DNA of 64,000 bases from Streptomyces sp. 11x1. GTDB taxonomy: Bacteria > Actinomycetota > Actinomycetes > Streptomycetales > Streptomycetaceae. Location: the NCBI RefSeq assembly GCF_032598905.1, contig NZ_CP122458.1:5977001-6041000 (forward strand). The letters run 5' to 3'. Both the position numbers and the translations under genes were made by a program. The notes under the pieces are model-generated. The model saw only the letters and a list, made by a program, of their open reading frames with translations, searched no databases and was not told the DNA's origin. Of this stretch, positions 26,740 through 36,011 are shown piece by piece (position 1 is the stretch's first letter; every line of letters begins with the position of its first letter).

Positions 26740-29700
26740 ATGAGGCCGACGCGGCCGACGATGCAGGAGCTGATCGCGCGCCGCAAGCGCGCCGGGTTCG
26801 TGGGGCGCCGTAGGGAACTCGACCTGTTCCGAGGGAACTTCGACATCCCGCCCGAGGACGAACGGCACACGTTCGTCTTCCACGTCCACGGCACGGCCGG
26901 GGTCGGCAAGTCCTCACTCGTCCGCGAGCTGGAGGCCGTGGCGACCCGGCACAAGGCGCTCACCGCCCGCACCGACGAGACGGTCAACAGCGTGCCGGAG
27001 GCGATGGCGGCCATCAGCGCGCAGTTCGCCCGGCAGGGCGCCGAGCTGAAGGCGCTGGACAGGCTCCTCGGCACCTACCGCCAGCGCCGGCACGAGGCGG
27101 AGACGGCGTCGGCCGCGCTGGACGCGGGGCCCGACGCCGGCGCACCCGCCGCGCCCTCGGCGGGCAGCCTGGCGGCCACCCAGGCCGGGCTCATCGGGCT
27201 GGGCATGGTCCCGGTCGTGGGCGCCTTCGCCGGCGCCGTCGACCCGGCCCAGGTCGCCCACCGGACGGACCGGCTGCGGGCCGCACTGAGCGCACGGTTC
27301 CGCAACCACGACGACGTACAGCTCGTGCTGGAACCCCTGAAGGCCCTCACCCCGGTCTTCGTCGCGGAACTGGACCGGGTGGCCGCCGACGTCCCCTGGA
27401 TCGCCCTCTTCTTCGACACCTACGAACGGACCTCGCCCTTCCTCGACGCCTGGCTCCTGGACCTCGTCACGACGGACCGCCACGGCGCCCTCCCCGCCAA
27501 CGTGATCCTCACCCTCGCGGGCCAGCACGGCCCCGACCGCGCCCGCTGGGGCGACTACGCGGGCTTCGTCACCGAGCTGGCCCTGCGCCCCTTCACGGAG
27601 TCCGAGTCCCGCCAACTGCTCGCGGCGCGGCAGGTCGTGGACGAGAACGTCGTACGGGAGGTGCTGCGGCTGTCCGGCGGGCTGCCGGTGCTCGTGTCGA
27701 CGCTGGCCCAGAACCCGGGCGGTGGTCCGGGCACGGTCGACGACCCCTCCGCCACGGCCGTGGAGCGCTTCCTGAAATGGGAGCGGGACCCGGCACGGCG
27801 AGCGACGGCGCTCGCGTGCGCGCTGCCGCGCCGGCTGGACGAGGACCTGCTCGGGGCAGTGGCGGACGGCGCGGAGACCCAGGAACTCTACGAGTGGCTG
27901 TGCGGGCTGCCGTTCGTGAGTGAGCGCGCCGGTCGGGCGGAGTTCCACGGCGTCGTGCGGACCGCCATGCTCCGGCTCCAGCGCGCCCGGACGCCGAAGC
28001 GCTGGACCGAGCGGCACACGCGACTGGCCGAGGCGTTCGGCGAGCGCCGGGCCACGGCCGGTGAGGGGCTGGACCCGGCCGGCCTGTGGCTCGACGAGTC
28101 CTGGCGCGAGCTGAGGATCGAAGAGCTGTACCACCTGCTGTGCGCCCGCCCGCAGACCGCCCTGGCGCAGGCGCTGCGGGACGTCGTCGACGCGTGCGAG
28201 GCCGACGAGGGGGCGGCCCGGGGCTGCGCCCAGGCTCTGGCGGACGCCGGGGAACAGACGGAGACGGAAGCGGTGGGCGTGTGGGGACGCGACCTCCTCG
28301 CGGCCCTCGCCGAGGAGCCCGACGGGGTGCTGCCCGCGCTGGCGCTGCTCCTGACCCGGGCCGACCTCGACCCGCCGGTTAGGGCCAGGGCACATGGCGT
28401 ACGGGGGCGCGAACTGCGCTGGGCGGGGGAGTACGAGCGTGCCCTCGCCGAGTACGACCGGGCCGTCGCGCTGGACCCGGAGTCGGCGGACGCGTACCAG
28501 GGGCGGGGCATCACGCACCGCAGACGAGGCGAGTACGCGGCCGCGCTGGCCGATGTCGACCGTGCCGACGCGCTGCGCCCCGGAACCGCCCAGACGCTCG
28601 GTGTGCGCGGGGACATCCTGCACGCCCTGGCCCGCTACGAGGAGGCGGTGGCCACCTTCGACCGCGTGCTCGAACTGGATCCCGCGCACGGACTGGCCCT
28701 GGCGAGCCGGGGGCAGAGCAGACACCGTCTCGGCGACGACGAAGGGGCACTCGCCGACTTCGACCGGGCGCTGGAGAACGATCCGGAGTATCTGTGGGCC
28801 CTGGTCCACCGGGCGGAGCTGCATCTGGACCGGGACCGCCACGACGAAGCCTTCGCCGACCTCGACCGGGCCGTGCGGATCGCTCCGGACAGCGCGTGGA
28901 TCGCCTCCGAGCGGGGTGACGCCTACCGGCTGGCGGGCAGGAACGAGGAGGCCGTCGAGGAACTCGGGCGGGCCTGCCGGCTCGATCCCGCCCATGCCTC
29001 CGCCCACGCGAGCCTCGGCTACGCGCTGGCACGCCTGGGCCGCCACGAGGAGGCCCGCACGGCCTTCGACCGCGCGATCGAGCTGAACCCGAGGTACGCC
29101 TGGGCCATGGTCCAGCGGGCCTTCCTCCTGGGCGAACTGGGCGACCAGGACGGGATGTTCGCGGATCTGGACCGCGCGGTGGCGGCCGACGGGTCGGGCA
29201 CCTGGGCGCTGGGGCAGCGGGCCAGGGCCCACCAGGACGCCGGCCGCTACCAGGAGGCGCTGAAGGACTACGACCTCGCGCGGGAACGCGAACCCGACCG
29301 CTGGGCCTCGGAGAAGGCAGCGGCGCTGCGTGCCCTGAGCGCGGACGCCGACGCGGTCGCCGAGCTCGACCGGGCACTGGACCGCGATCCGGACGACGTG
29401 GCCGAGCTGGCGAACAGAGGCGTGGTGCGCCTGCGGCGAGGCCAGTACGTGGCGGCGCTACGGGACCTGGACCGGGCGATCGCGCTCCGCCCGGACACGC
29501 CGGGTCTGCACGCCGCCCGGGCGAGGACGTACATCGCCTGCGGGCGCCTTCCGCAGGCGCTCGCCGACCTCGGACAGTGCGTGGAGCGCGGGGAGGAGAC
29601 CGCGTGGGCGACCCGCAGGAGCGCCGAGGTGCTGCTGTGGTGCGGACGTCACGACGAGGCCCGGCAGCTGCTGGACGGCCTCGGGGACACCGCAGAGCTG

Positions 29701-30165
29701 TCGGAGGACGCGGAGACGGTGACGACGCGCTGGTACGTCGCCGGCGTGAGCGACCGATGGGAACGCGCGCGGCACGTCGGTGATCCGGCGGCGGACTTGA
29801 GACACACCCTCCGGCTCATCAGGGCGCAGTCGTCTCTCCTGCTGGGCCGGTCGCGGGAGCTGCGCGTGGCCGAGGAACTGTCGCGTCTCCTTCAGCCGAT
29901 CACCACGCGGGTGGAGGAGAGCACCGACGCCACCGTCTCGTTCGAGGAGGTGCTGGTCGCCTGCGCAGTGGGCGACGGGCCGCGGGCCGAGTCGATGCTC
30001 TCCGAGGGGCTGGCACGCGATCACGACTGGGAGGACCTGGCCGACCTCACCCTCCGGCTGACCCTCCTGTCCCGCGCCCCCGACATCGACCCGGCACCCT
30101 TCGGCCCGCTGATCGCCAGGGCCACCGAGGCCCGGGACGCCTTCCGGGACCGCGTCCGGGGGTGA
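26740..30165 (+). CDS. STAND-like ATPase with C-terminal TPR array
   Basis: A 1141-residue protein. Residues 15-35 (RRKRAGFVGRRRELDLF) are the entry helix typical of AAA/STAND NTPases; Walker A is HGTAGVGKSS (about 50-59); Walker B fits WIALFFDTYER near 220, and LRLSGGLPVLVS is a NB-ARC-like GLP motif. From about residue 560 to 990 there are roughly a dozen TPR units (for example YERALAEYDRAVALDPESAD). No N-terminal effector domain is visible. STAND proteins bind ligands through repeats and switch via nucleotide; role here unknown. ATG 26740 preferred, GTG 26731 possible. Confidence 0.83.
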   Translation: MRPTRPTMQELIARRKRAGFVGRRRELDLFRGNFDIPPEDERHTFVFHVHGTAGVGKSSLVRELEAVATRHKALTARTDETVNSVPEAMAAISAQFARQGAELKALDRLLGTYRQRRHEAETASAALDAGPDAGAPAAPSAGSLAATQAGLIGLGMVPVVGAFAGAVDPAQVAHRTDRLRAALSARFRNHDDVQLVLEPLKALTPVFVAELDRVAADVPWIALFFDTYERTSPFLDAWLLDLVTTDRHGALPANVILTLAGQHGPDRARWGDYAGFVTELALRPFTESESRQLLAARQVVDENVVREVLRLSGGLPVLVSTLAQNPGGGPGTVDDPSATAVERFLKWERDPARRATALACALPRRLDEDLLGAVADGAETQELYEWLCGLPFVSERAGRAEFHGVVRTAMLRLQRARTPKRWTERHTRLAEAFGERRATAGEGLDPAGLWLDESWRELRIEELYHLLCARPQTALAQALRDVVDACEADEGAARGCAQALADAGEQTETEAVGVWGRDLLAALAEEPDGVLPALALLLTRADLDPPVRARAHGVRGRELRWAGEYERALAEYDRAVALDPESADAYQGRGITHRRRGEYAAALADVDRADALRPGTAQTLGVRGDILHALARYEEAVATFDRVLELDPAHGLALASRGQSRHRLGDDEGALADFDRALENDPEYLWALVHRAELHLDRDRHDEAFADLDRAVRIAPDSAWIASERGDAYRLAGRNEEAVEELGRACRLDPAHASAHASLGYALARLGRHEEARTAFDRAIELNPRYAWAMVQRAFLLGELGDQDGMFADLDRAVAADGSGTWALGQRARAHQDAGRYQEALKDYDLAREREPDRWASEKAAALRALSADADAVAELDRALDRDPDDVAELANRGVVRLRRGQYVAALRDLDRAIALRPDTPGLHAARARTYIACGRLPQALADLGQCVERGEETAWATRRSAEVLLWCGRHDEARQLLDGLGDTAELSEDAETVTTRWYVAGVSDRWERARHVGDPAADLRHTLRLIRAQSSLLLGRSRELRVAEELSRLLQPITTRVEESTDATVSFEEVLVACAVGDGPRAESMLSEGLARDHDWEDLADLTLRLTLLSRAPDIDPAPFGPLIARATEARDAFRDRVRG

Positions 30166-30190
30166 CCGCCCCCGGACGCCGTGACGCGGC

Positions 30191-30209
30191 CCGGCTGTCG
30201 GTCAGCCGG
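30191..30209. terminator. Terminator-like hairpin
   Basis: CCGGCTG-TCGGT-CAGCCGG has a 7-bp stem and 5-base loop, between the convergent ATPase (ends 30165) and DUF2165 gene, overlapping the latter's stop region. Confidence 0.5.
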
Positions 30210-30723
30210 CCGCGCGGTCGTTCGCCGGCAGGTACGTCACCAGCAGGACCACTCCGCTCAGCAGGAACACGCGCAGGGCCGCGTCGAGCCCGTTCCAGTC
30301 GCTGGACTGCCACATGACGAACCATTCGCCGCCGATGGCGATGAAGCCGGCGCCGAAGAGCAGAAGGACCATGAGGAGACCGGCGGTGCTGTAGCGGCGG
30401 GCCGTGTGGAAGGTGCGGTGGCCGAGGGCGCGGGCCCAGAGGTAGGTGGCGGCGATGAGCAGCAGCGCCGCCACCGTCTCCCAGACGATGATCAGGACGT
30501 ACGCCGCGTCCTGGACGCCCTTCGACTCGATGGCCCGCCACATCAGGTCCTCGTCCTTGAACGTGGTGTCCATGGCGAAGACATGGCGGACGAACTGCTG
30601 ATTCGTGCCGAAGTCGGTGATGTTGCTGAACGCGACGAGCGCCATGTAGAGGGCGACCGTGCCGACGAGCAGGGTGGAGGCCAGGGGGAGAAGTGAGCCG
30701 CGGGGGGTCTGGGTTTCAGCCAT
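30202..30723 (-). CDS. DUF2165-family integral membrane protein
   Basis: A 173-residue protein with four membrane segments (about 16-36, 70-92, 108-128, 145-163). The signature VAFSNITDFGTNQQFVRHVF after helix one and FKDEDLMWRAI identify DUF2165, an uncharacterised small membrane family. ATG 30723 was chosen; an upstream extension lacks membrane-protein character. Confidence 0.87.
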   Translation of the reverse strand: MAETQTPRGSLLPLASTLLVGTVALYMALVAFSNITDFGTNQQFVRHVFAMDTTFKDEDLMWRAIESKGVQDAAYVLIIVWETVAALLLIAATYLWARALGHRTFHTARRYSTAGLLMVLLLFGAGFIAIGGEWFVMWQSSDWNGLDAALRVFLLSGVVLLVTYLPANDRAAG

Positions 30724-31305
30724 GGTCCAACTATGTGCGTGATCATGGGTCAACCCCAGCCGTTTTTCGGTGCGTTGGATCTCCACCGGAGCCGCCGATG
30801 GCCGAAAGACGAGACCCCCCGTGGCCGGACGCCCTCGCCTCGGGGCTCCGCCGCGCCTCGCACCTCCGCCCTACCTCGCGAACCCGGCTTGCCCGCTCCG
30901 GTGTCCGCCGGGAGCCATGCGGTGGTCCGCGAGAGGACCTGCGGGTGGGCGGTGTCGGCGCCCGCTGCGGAGCCGTGCACGACCGAGACATGTCCGGCGC
31001 TCTCGGCGCCCGCGACCGCACTGTTCCTGAGGCTGCCGACAAGGGCGCCGCGAATGCTGCTGCGCAGGGGCTCGGATTCTCCAGTTCTCCGGGAATTGGA
31101 CCCGGTTACGGCGGCTGTTCGCATCCGCCCGTTTGACGGCCGGAGTCGATCAATGGTTGTGGCGTAAGAGACGTTTAACGCTCATCCGGAGCCCTGAACG
31201 GACCGTTCTCATTCCATTACAGTGCTGGACTGTCGAGCCGTACGGGCGTACGGATGTACTGACGTACTGACGTACGGGTCGGGCAGGGGCCGTGAGGAGG
31301 CCGGG
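30724..31305. other. 582-bp stretch without a recognised gene
   Basis: Several open frames exist but all look like GC-rich chance frames with no family resemblance. The right part (31240-31285) has ACGT-containing near-repeats (GTACTGAC twice in tandem, then GTACGGG) upstream of the ADP-ribosylglycohydrolase-like gene, and may be its promoter. Confidence 0.55.
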
Positions 31306-32421
31306 GTGGGTGCGACAGCCGGTGCCGTCTGGGGGCGGGTCGAGCAGCAGGATTTCCGCAGCCGGGTGCGCGGGACGCTGCTGGGCGCGGCCGTCGGCGA
31401 CGCGCTGGGCGCGCCGGTCGACCAGCTCACCCTGGCGCAGCTCGGTGAGGCGTACGGCCCCGAGGGGCTGACCGATCTGGCCTCCGTGTACGGCAGGCGC
31501 GGCGCGATCACCGACCTCACTCAGCTCACCCTCTTCACCGTCGACGGCCTGATCCGCGCCCAGGTCCGCCGGGACACCGGCGTCTGGCACCCGCCGACCG
31601 ATCTGCACCGGGCGTATCTGCGCTGGGCGGCGACCCAGCGGGACTGGGGGCCCGACGAACGCCGCAAGGACGACGGCTGGCTCGCCCGCGAGGAGTGGCT
31701 CTACGCGCGCCGCGACCCGTCCCTGATCTGCCTCCTCGGCTTCGCCGACGGCACCATGGGCACCCTCGACGCCCCCAAGAACCCCGGCGCGTCCGGTGCT
31801 GAGGCCGCCGGCCGCTCCGCCCCCTTCGGCCTCCTCGTCGGCTGGGAACCCCAGCTCGTCTTCCAGCTGGCCGTCGAGTGCGCGGCCCAGACCCACGGCC
31901 ATCCGGTCGCGTATCTCACCGCCGGCTCGTACGCCGTCATCGTGCACGCCCTCGCGCGCGGGGAGAGCCTCGACGCCGCCGTCCAGAAGACGCTGGTGCT
32001 GCTGGCCGCCCGCCCCGGCCACCAGCCGGTCGCCGAGGCCCTCCAGCAGGCCGTCGCCGCCGTCCGCCAGGGCCCGCCGTCGCCCGCGGTCGTCGAGCAG
32101 CTGGCCGGTGACGGTGCGGCCGCCGGGGTCCTGGCCGTCGCCGTGTACTGCAGCCTGGTCGGCGAGGACATCCGCCAGGGCCTGTGCCTCGCCGTCAACC
32201 ACGGGGGCCCCTCGGGCGCCGCGGGTGCCCTGACGGGCGGCCTCCTCGGCGCCCTCCACGGCGAGACGGCCCTGCCACCGGCCTGGCTCGCCGAACTGGA
32301 GGGCCGCCCCACGATCCTCGTCCTCGCCGACGACTTCGCCCTGGAAATGACCCAGGGCCCGGCCCTCCACGCCCCCACCGGAGCAGTCCCAGGCTGGCTG
32401 ACCCGCTACCCCCGAGCCTGA
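31306..32421 (+). CDS. ADP-ribosylglycohydrolase-fold protein, probably degenerate active site
   Basis: A 371-residue protein of the DraG/ARH fold. The opening GTLLGAAVGDALGAP near residue 21 is typical. However the first metal motif, usually TDDTxM, reads TDLTQL, and the late GGDxD motif reads GGPSGAAG, so key metal-binding aspartates are replaced. It may bind rather than remove ADP-ribose, or act on another ligand. GTG 31306 is chosen because GAGGAGG lies five bases upstream; an earlier GTG at 31222 would run through a repeat. Confidence 0.82.
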   Translation: MGATAGAVWGRVEQQDFRSRVRGTLLGAAVGDALGAPVDQLTLAQLGEAYGPEGLTDLASVYGRRGAITDLTQLTLFTVDGLIRAQVRRDTGVWHPPTDLHRAYLRWAATQRDWGPDERRKDDGWLAREEWLYARRDPSLICLLGFADGTMGTLDAPKNPGASGAEAAGRSAPFGLLVGWEPQLVFQLAVECAAQTHGHPVAYLTAGSYAVIVHALARGESLDAAVQKTLVLLAARPGHQPVAEALQQAVAAVRQGPPSPAVVEQLAGDGAAAGVLAVAVYCSLVGEDIRQGLCLAVNHGGPSGAAGALTGGLLGALHGETALPPAWLAELEGRPTILVLADDFALEMTQGPALHAPTGAVPGWLTRYPRA

Positions 32422-32426
32422 CCCGA

Positions 32427-32893
32427 CCCTCGGCTCGCCCCAATAGGGGCGCGGGGAACTGCGTGCTCAGCCACGACGGACCCGCACCCGACACACAACA
32501 GAAGCAAAGTCCCCCGGAGGTCACACGCCCGGACGGCGCAAGCCCACGCTTCAAAGCCCTCGGCTCGCCCCAATAGGGGCGCGGGGAACTGCGCGCTCAG
32601 CCACGACGGACCCGCACCCGACACACAACAGAAGCAAAGTCCCCCGGAGGTCACACGCCCGGACGGCGCAAGCCCACGCTTCAAAGCCCTCGGCTCGCCC
32701 CAATAGGGGCGCGGGGAACTGCGCGCTCAGCCACGACGGACCCGCACCCGACACACAACAGAAGCAAAGTCCCCCGGAGGTCACACGCCCGGACGGCGCA
32801 AGCCCACGCTTCAAAGCCCTCGGCTCGCCCCAATAGGGGCGCGGGGAACTGCGCGCTCAGCCACGACGCACGCGCACCCGACACACAACAGAA
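32427..32893. repeat. 130-bp tandem repeat, three full units plus a partial
   Basis: Units start at 32431, 32561, 32691 and 32821, exactly 130 bp apart and almost identical. The last unit is cut after about 70 bp. Each unit contains AGGGGCGCGGGGAACTGCG, the reverse complement of the intergenic core at 3871 and 46699. Near-identity implies recent amplification or ongoing homogenisation. It fills the gap between the ADP-ribosylglycohydrolase-like gene and the GNAT gene. Confidence 0.97.
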
Positions 32894-32933
32894 GCCCCCC
32901 AACCGGCCCCCCGGCGCGAGCCCACCGCAGCGG

Positions 32934-32939
32934 TACCGT
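32934..32939 (+). promoter_or_regulatory. Probable -10 box, leaderless GNAT transcript
   Basis: TACCGT, seven bases before ATG 32947; the same hexamer and spacing are used by the next gene. Confidence 0.5.
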
Positions 32940-32946
32940 GACGATC

Positions 32947-33402
32947 ATGGCCGACTGGAACATACGCCCCGCGACAGCGACCGACCTCACCCCCGTCGCC
33001 GAGCTGCGCGCCACCGTCATGCGGCCCGACCTCGAACGCCTCGGCCGCTACGACCCCCACCGCGTCCGCCAACGCTTCCGTGACGCCTTCGACCCGGCCC
33101 ACACCTGGATCATCGAGGTCGCCGACACCTTCGCCGGCTGCGTGGCCCTCCGCCCGGCCGCCGACGCGCACTGGCTGGAGCACTTCTACCTCGCCCCCCA
33201 CCTCCAGGGCACCGGCCTCGGCACAGCCGTCCTCCAGACCCTCCTCACCCGCTGCGACCACGACGGCGTACCCGTCCGCCTCAACGTCCTCCAGGGCAGC
33301 CCCGCCAGACGCCTCTACGAACGCCACGGCTTCCTCCTGGAGACCGAGGACCCGGTGGACGTCTTCCTGATCCGCCCACCGACGAACCCGCCGCCGAAAT
33401 AG
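32947..33402 (+). CDS. GNAT-family N-acetyltransferase
   Basis: A 151-residue GNAT protein. The acetyl-CoA pyrophosphate motif is [12 protein letters not shown] near residue 87 and the late strand [17 protein letters not shown] near 115 is typical. ATG 32947 is favoured over GTG 32938 by the leaderless -10 spacing. The substrate amine is unknown. The 130-bp repeat array lies directly upstream. Confidence 0.88.
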   Translation: MADWNIRPATATDLTPVAELRATVMRPDLERLGRYDPHRVRQRFRDAFDPAHTWIIEVADTFAGCVALRPAADAHWLEHFYLAPHLQGTGLGTAVLQTLLTRCDHDGVPVRLNVLQGSPARRLYERHGFLLETEDPVDVFLIRPPTNPPPK

Positions 33403-33427
33403 GTTTCGCGACGCGGCCGAGCCGCCC

Positions 33428-33433
33428 TACCGT
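33428..33433 (+). promoter_or_regulatory. Probable -10 box, leaderless transcript of the phosphotransferase gene
   Basis: TACCGT, six bases before ATG 33440, with no ribosome-binding site. Confidence 0.5.
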
Positions 33434-33439
33434 GACCCG

Positions 33440-34039
33440 ATGGCCACCCAGATGATCATCCTCAACGGCGCCTCCAGCTCCGGCAAATCCGGTCTCGCCC
33501 GGTGCCTGCAAGCCGAACTGCCCGACCAGTGGCTCACGTTCGGGGTCGACTCCCTCACCGACGCCATGCCCGCGAGGATGCAGACGGCGGACGGCGGCAT
33601 CGAGATCTCCCCCGACGGCGCGGTCGCCATCGGCGCGGACTTCCGCACCCTGGAACAGGCCTGGGCCCGGGGCATCGTGGCCATGGCCCGCTCGGGCGCC
33701 CACGTCATCGTCGACGACGTCTTCCTCGGCGGAGCCGCCTCCCAACAGCGCTGGCAGAAGGTCCTCGACGAGGGTGACAGCCCCCTGGACGTCCTCTGGG
33801 TCGGCGTCCGCTGCGACCCCGCCGTCGCCGCCGCCCGCGAGATCGCCCGCGGAGACCGGGTCCTCGGCATGGCCGCAGCCCAGGCGAACCTCGTCCACCA
33901 GGGCGTCCACTACGACCTGGAGGTCGACACCACCCACACCGAGTCCCTGACCTGCGCCCGCACGATCGCGGCCCACCTCGCCCGCCACCGCACGCAGCCG
34001 ACCCGGCCGACACAGCCGCCCCAGTCGGCTCAGCCCTGA
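33440..34039 (+). CDS. Chloramphenicol 3-O-phosphotransferase-like protein
   Basis: A 199-residue P-loop kinase. It matches the Streptomyces venezuelae chloramphenicol phosphotransferase, as I recall it, nearly end to end: [15 protein letters not shown] (Walker A 10-17), FGVDSL with Asp37 at the catalytic position, [22 protein letters not shown] and [11 protein letters not shown]. The family phosphorylates the 3-hydroxyl of chloramphenicol, inactivating it. The C-terminal tail ([10 protein letters not shown]) is extra. Whether the natural substrate is chloramphenicol is not shown by sequence. Confidence 0.88.
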   Translation: MATQMIILNGASSSGKSGLARCLQAELPDQWLTFGVDSLTDAMPARMQTADGGIEISPDGAVAIGADFRTLEQAWARGIVAMARSGAHVIVDDVFLGGAASQQRWQKVLDEGDSPLDVLWVGVRCDPAVAAAREIARGDRVLGMAAAQANLVHQGVHYDLEVDTTHTESLTCARTIAAHLARHRTQPTRPTQPPQSAQP

Positions 34040-34073
34040 GGGCCGTTCCCCGGCATCCCGGGGAACGGCCCTC
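34038..34073. terminator. Strong bidirectional terminator hairpin
   Basis: A perfect 16-bp stem (GAGGGCCGTTCCCCGG with its complement) and CATC loop begins at the stop codon of the phosphotransferase gene and lies before the convergent symporter gene (ends 34093). Confidence 0.88.
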
Positions 34074-34092
34074 CCACGTATCGGGCTCGCTC

Positions 34093-35676
34093 TCAGACCC
34101 CGCTGGGGCTGGACGCGTCCTTGCCCTGCGCGGGCACCGGCGCCACGGCCCCGGCCCCGGCTCCGCCCTTGCCGTCACCGTCGCCGTCCGAGTTGATCGT
34201 CTCGATGATCGCGAGCCGCTCGGGCGTGTCCTCCGGCTTGATGAAGCCGATGACGATGTACAGGACCAGCGAGACGGCCAGCGGGACGGACACCTGGTAC
34301 TGCAGGGGCACACCGCCGTCGATGTTCCAGTGGATCGGGTAGTTCACCAGCCAGAAGGCGAACAGCCCGCACGCCCAGCTGGTGAGCGCCGCCGTCGGCC
34401 CGGAGCGGCGGAACGGCCGCAGGAGCCCGAGCATCATCGGGATGGCCATCGGTCCCATCAGCCCCGCCACCCACTTGATGACGACGGTGATGATGTCCTT
34501 GAAGGCGGGAGAGTTGACCTGGGTCGCCGCCGCCATGGACAGACCGAGGAAGACGACCGTCGCGATCCGGGCGACCCGCAGCCCCTGCCCCTCGCTCCAG
34601 GTGCGGGCCCGGCGCCAGATCACCGGCGCGCAGTCCCGGGTGAAGACGGCGGCGATGGCGTTCGCGTCGGACGAGCACATGGCCATCGTGTGGGAGAAGA
34701 AACCGACGATGACGAGGCCCAACAGGCCGTGCGGCAGCAGCTGTTCGGTCATCAGGGCGTAGGAGTCGGAGCCGTCGCCCTTCTCCGAGGTCACCAGCAG
34801 CGGTGACATCCACATCGGGAAGAACAGCACCAGCGGCCAGATCAGCCACAGGGCCGCCGACAGCCGGGCGGAGCGCTCGGCCTCATACGGGGTGGCCGTG
34901 GCCATGTAGCGCTGGGCCTGGTTGAGCATGCCGCCGTTGTACTCGAAGAGCTTGATGAACAGGAAGGCGAGCAGGAAGACCGTGCCGTAGGGGCCCACCA
35001 GCGGCTCGGCGTGGCCCTCCAGCTTCGGGTGGTCCCAGACACCGAAGAAGCCTCCGTAGTCGCCCAGTTTCGCGACCACCGCGATGAACATGGCGATTCC
35101 GGCGAGAAGTTGGATGACGAACTGCCCCAACTCGGTCAGCGCGTCGGCCCAGAGGCCGCCGATCGTGCAGTAGACGGCGGTGATCGTGCCGGTGATCAGG
35201 ATGCCCTGGTTCAGGGACACGCCGGTGAAGACCGAGAGCAGGGTCGCGATCGCGGCCCACTTGGCACCGACGTCCACGATCTTCAGCAGCATGCCGGACC
35301 AGGCCAACGCCTGCTGGGTGCCCAGGTTGTAACGGTTCTTCAGGTACTCCAGCGGGGAGGAGACATGCAGCCGTGAGCGGAGCCGGTTGATGCGCGGCGC
35401 GAACAGCTTGGAGCCGATGGCGATACCGAGGGCGATCGGGAACGACCAGGTCACGAAGGAGGTGACGCCGTAGGTGTAGGCGATGCCGGCGTAGCCGGTG
35501 AACATCACCGCGCTGTAGCCCGACATGTGGTGCGAGATGCCGGAGAGCCACCAGGGCATTCTGCCGCCGGCGGTGAAGAAGTCGCTGACGTTGTCCACGC
35601 GCTTGTGCGACCAGACGCCGATCGCGACCATCACACCGAAGTAGCCGATGAGCACGGCCCAGTCGAGACTATTCAT
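34093..35676 (-). CDS. Sodium:solute symporter (SSS) family transporter
   Basis: A 527-residue polytopic membrane protein with about 13 helices. Family cues: N-terminal LDWAVLIGYFGVMVAIGVW, DFFTAGGRMPWWLSGIS, YCTIGGLWADALTELGQFV (the SSS signature region) and QRYMATATPYEAERSA. The C-terminal tail is Gly/Asp-rich and cytoplasmic. It would import a small organic solute with sodium; the ligand is unknown. GGAAGGGG precedes ATG 35676. An AT-rich imperfect palindrome lies about 130 bp upstream. Confidence 0.92.
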   Translation of the reverse strand: MNSLDWAVLIGYFGVMVAIGVWSHKRVDNVSDFFTAGGRMPWWLSGISHHMSGYSAVMFTGYAGIAYTYGVTSFVTWSFPIALGIAIGSKLFAPRINRLRSRLHVSSPLEYLKNRYNLGTQQALAWSGMLLKIVDVGAKWAAIATLLSVFTGVSLNQGILITGTITAVYCTIGGLWADALTELGQFVIQLLAGIAMFIAVVAKLGDYGGFFGVWDHPKLEGHAEPLVGPYGTVFLLAFLFIKLFEYNGGMLNQAQRYMATATPYEAERSARLSAALWLIWPLVLFFPMWMSPLLVTSEKGDGSDSYALMTEQLLPHGLLGLVIVGFFSHTMAMCSSDANAIAAVFTRDCAPVIWRRARTWSEGQGLRVARIATVVFLGLSMAAATQVNSPAFKDIITVVIKWVAGLMGPMAIPMMLGLLRPFRRSGPTAALTSWACGLFAFWLVNYPIHWNIDGGVPLQYQVSVPLAVSLVLYIVIGFIKPEDTPERLAIIETINSDGDGDGKGGAGAGAVAPVPAQGKDASSPSGV

Positions 35677-35805
35677 GGGCCCCCTTCCAGGGTCCGTCGC
35701 CAGGTTCAGACTTGGGTCAGACATGTGAACTCTGGGTTCGCTGGCATGCCCACGGCAAGGAAGTGGAAGGTCAAGAGCAGGCAAAGAAGTTCCGAAAGAT
35801 GACTT

Positions 35806-35825
35806 GAGTTTATGTATATGAACTC
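35806..35825. promoter_or_regulatory. Imperfect 20-bp palindrome in AT-rich promoter of the symporter
   Basis: GAGTTTATG-TA-TATGAACTC matches its reverse complement at 16 of 20 positions, in a low-GC patch 130 bp upstream of the symporter start. It could be an operator or contain promoter elements. Confidence 0.4.
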
Positions 35826-36011
35826 CAGGTGGCCGGAAAGGATCACTCGCGGACCCGCCGAAACCCCGCCGAAGCCACACCGTCGGGGCCGGCCGACGCG
35901 ACGCTCGGGGCAGCGAAAGCGAGGTCGACGCGCCCCCGCGGGGCCCATCCCGCCGACGTACGCCCCCAAGGCGCCCGCCGATGCACCGTCAGGCGACCGT
36001 CGCCACGCCCC

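Noticed and set aside
26914..29232. 772-codon open frame opposite the TPR-ATPase
   Set aside because: Shadow of the repeat-rich gene; no recognisable family and improbable composition.
31222..31305. Upstream GTG start for the ADP-ribosylglycohydrolase-like gene
   Set aside because: It would translate through a short tandem repeat without similarity to the family, and GTG 31306 has a strong ribosome-binding site.
32427..32893. CRISPR-like array
   Set aside because: The whole 130-bp unit is conserved with no variable spacers, so it is a tandem repeat.
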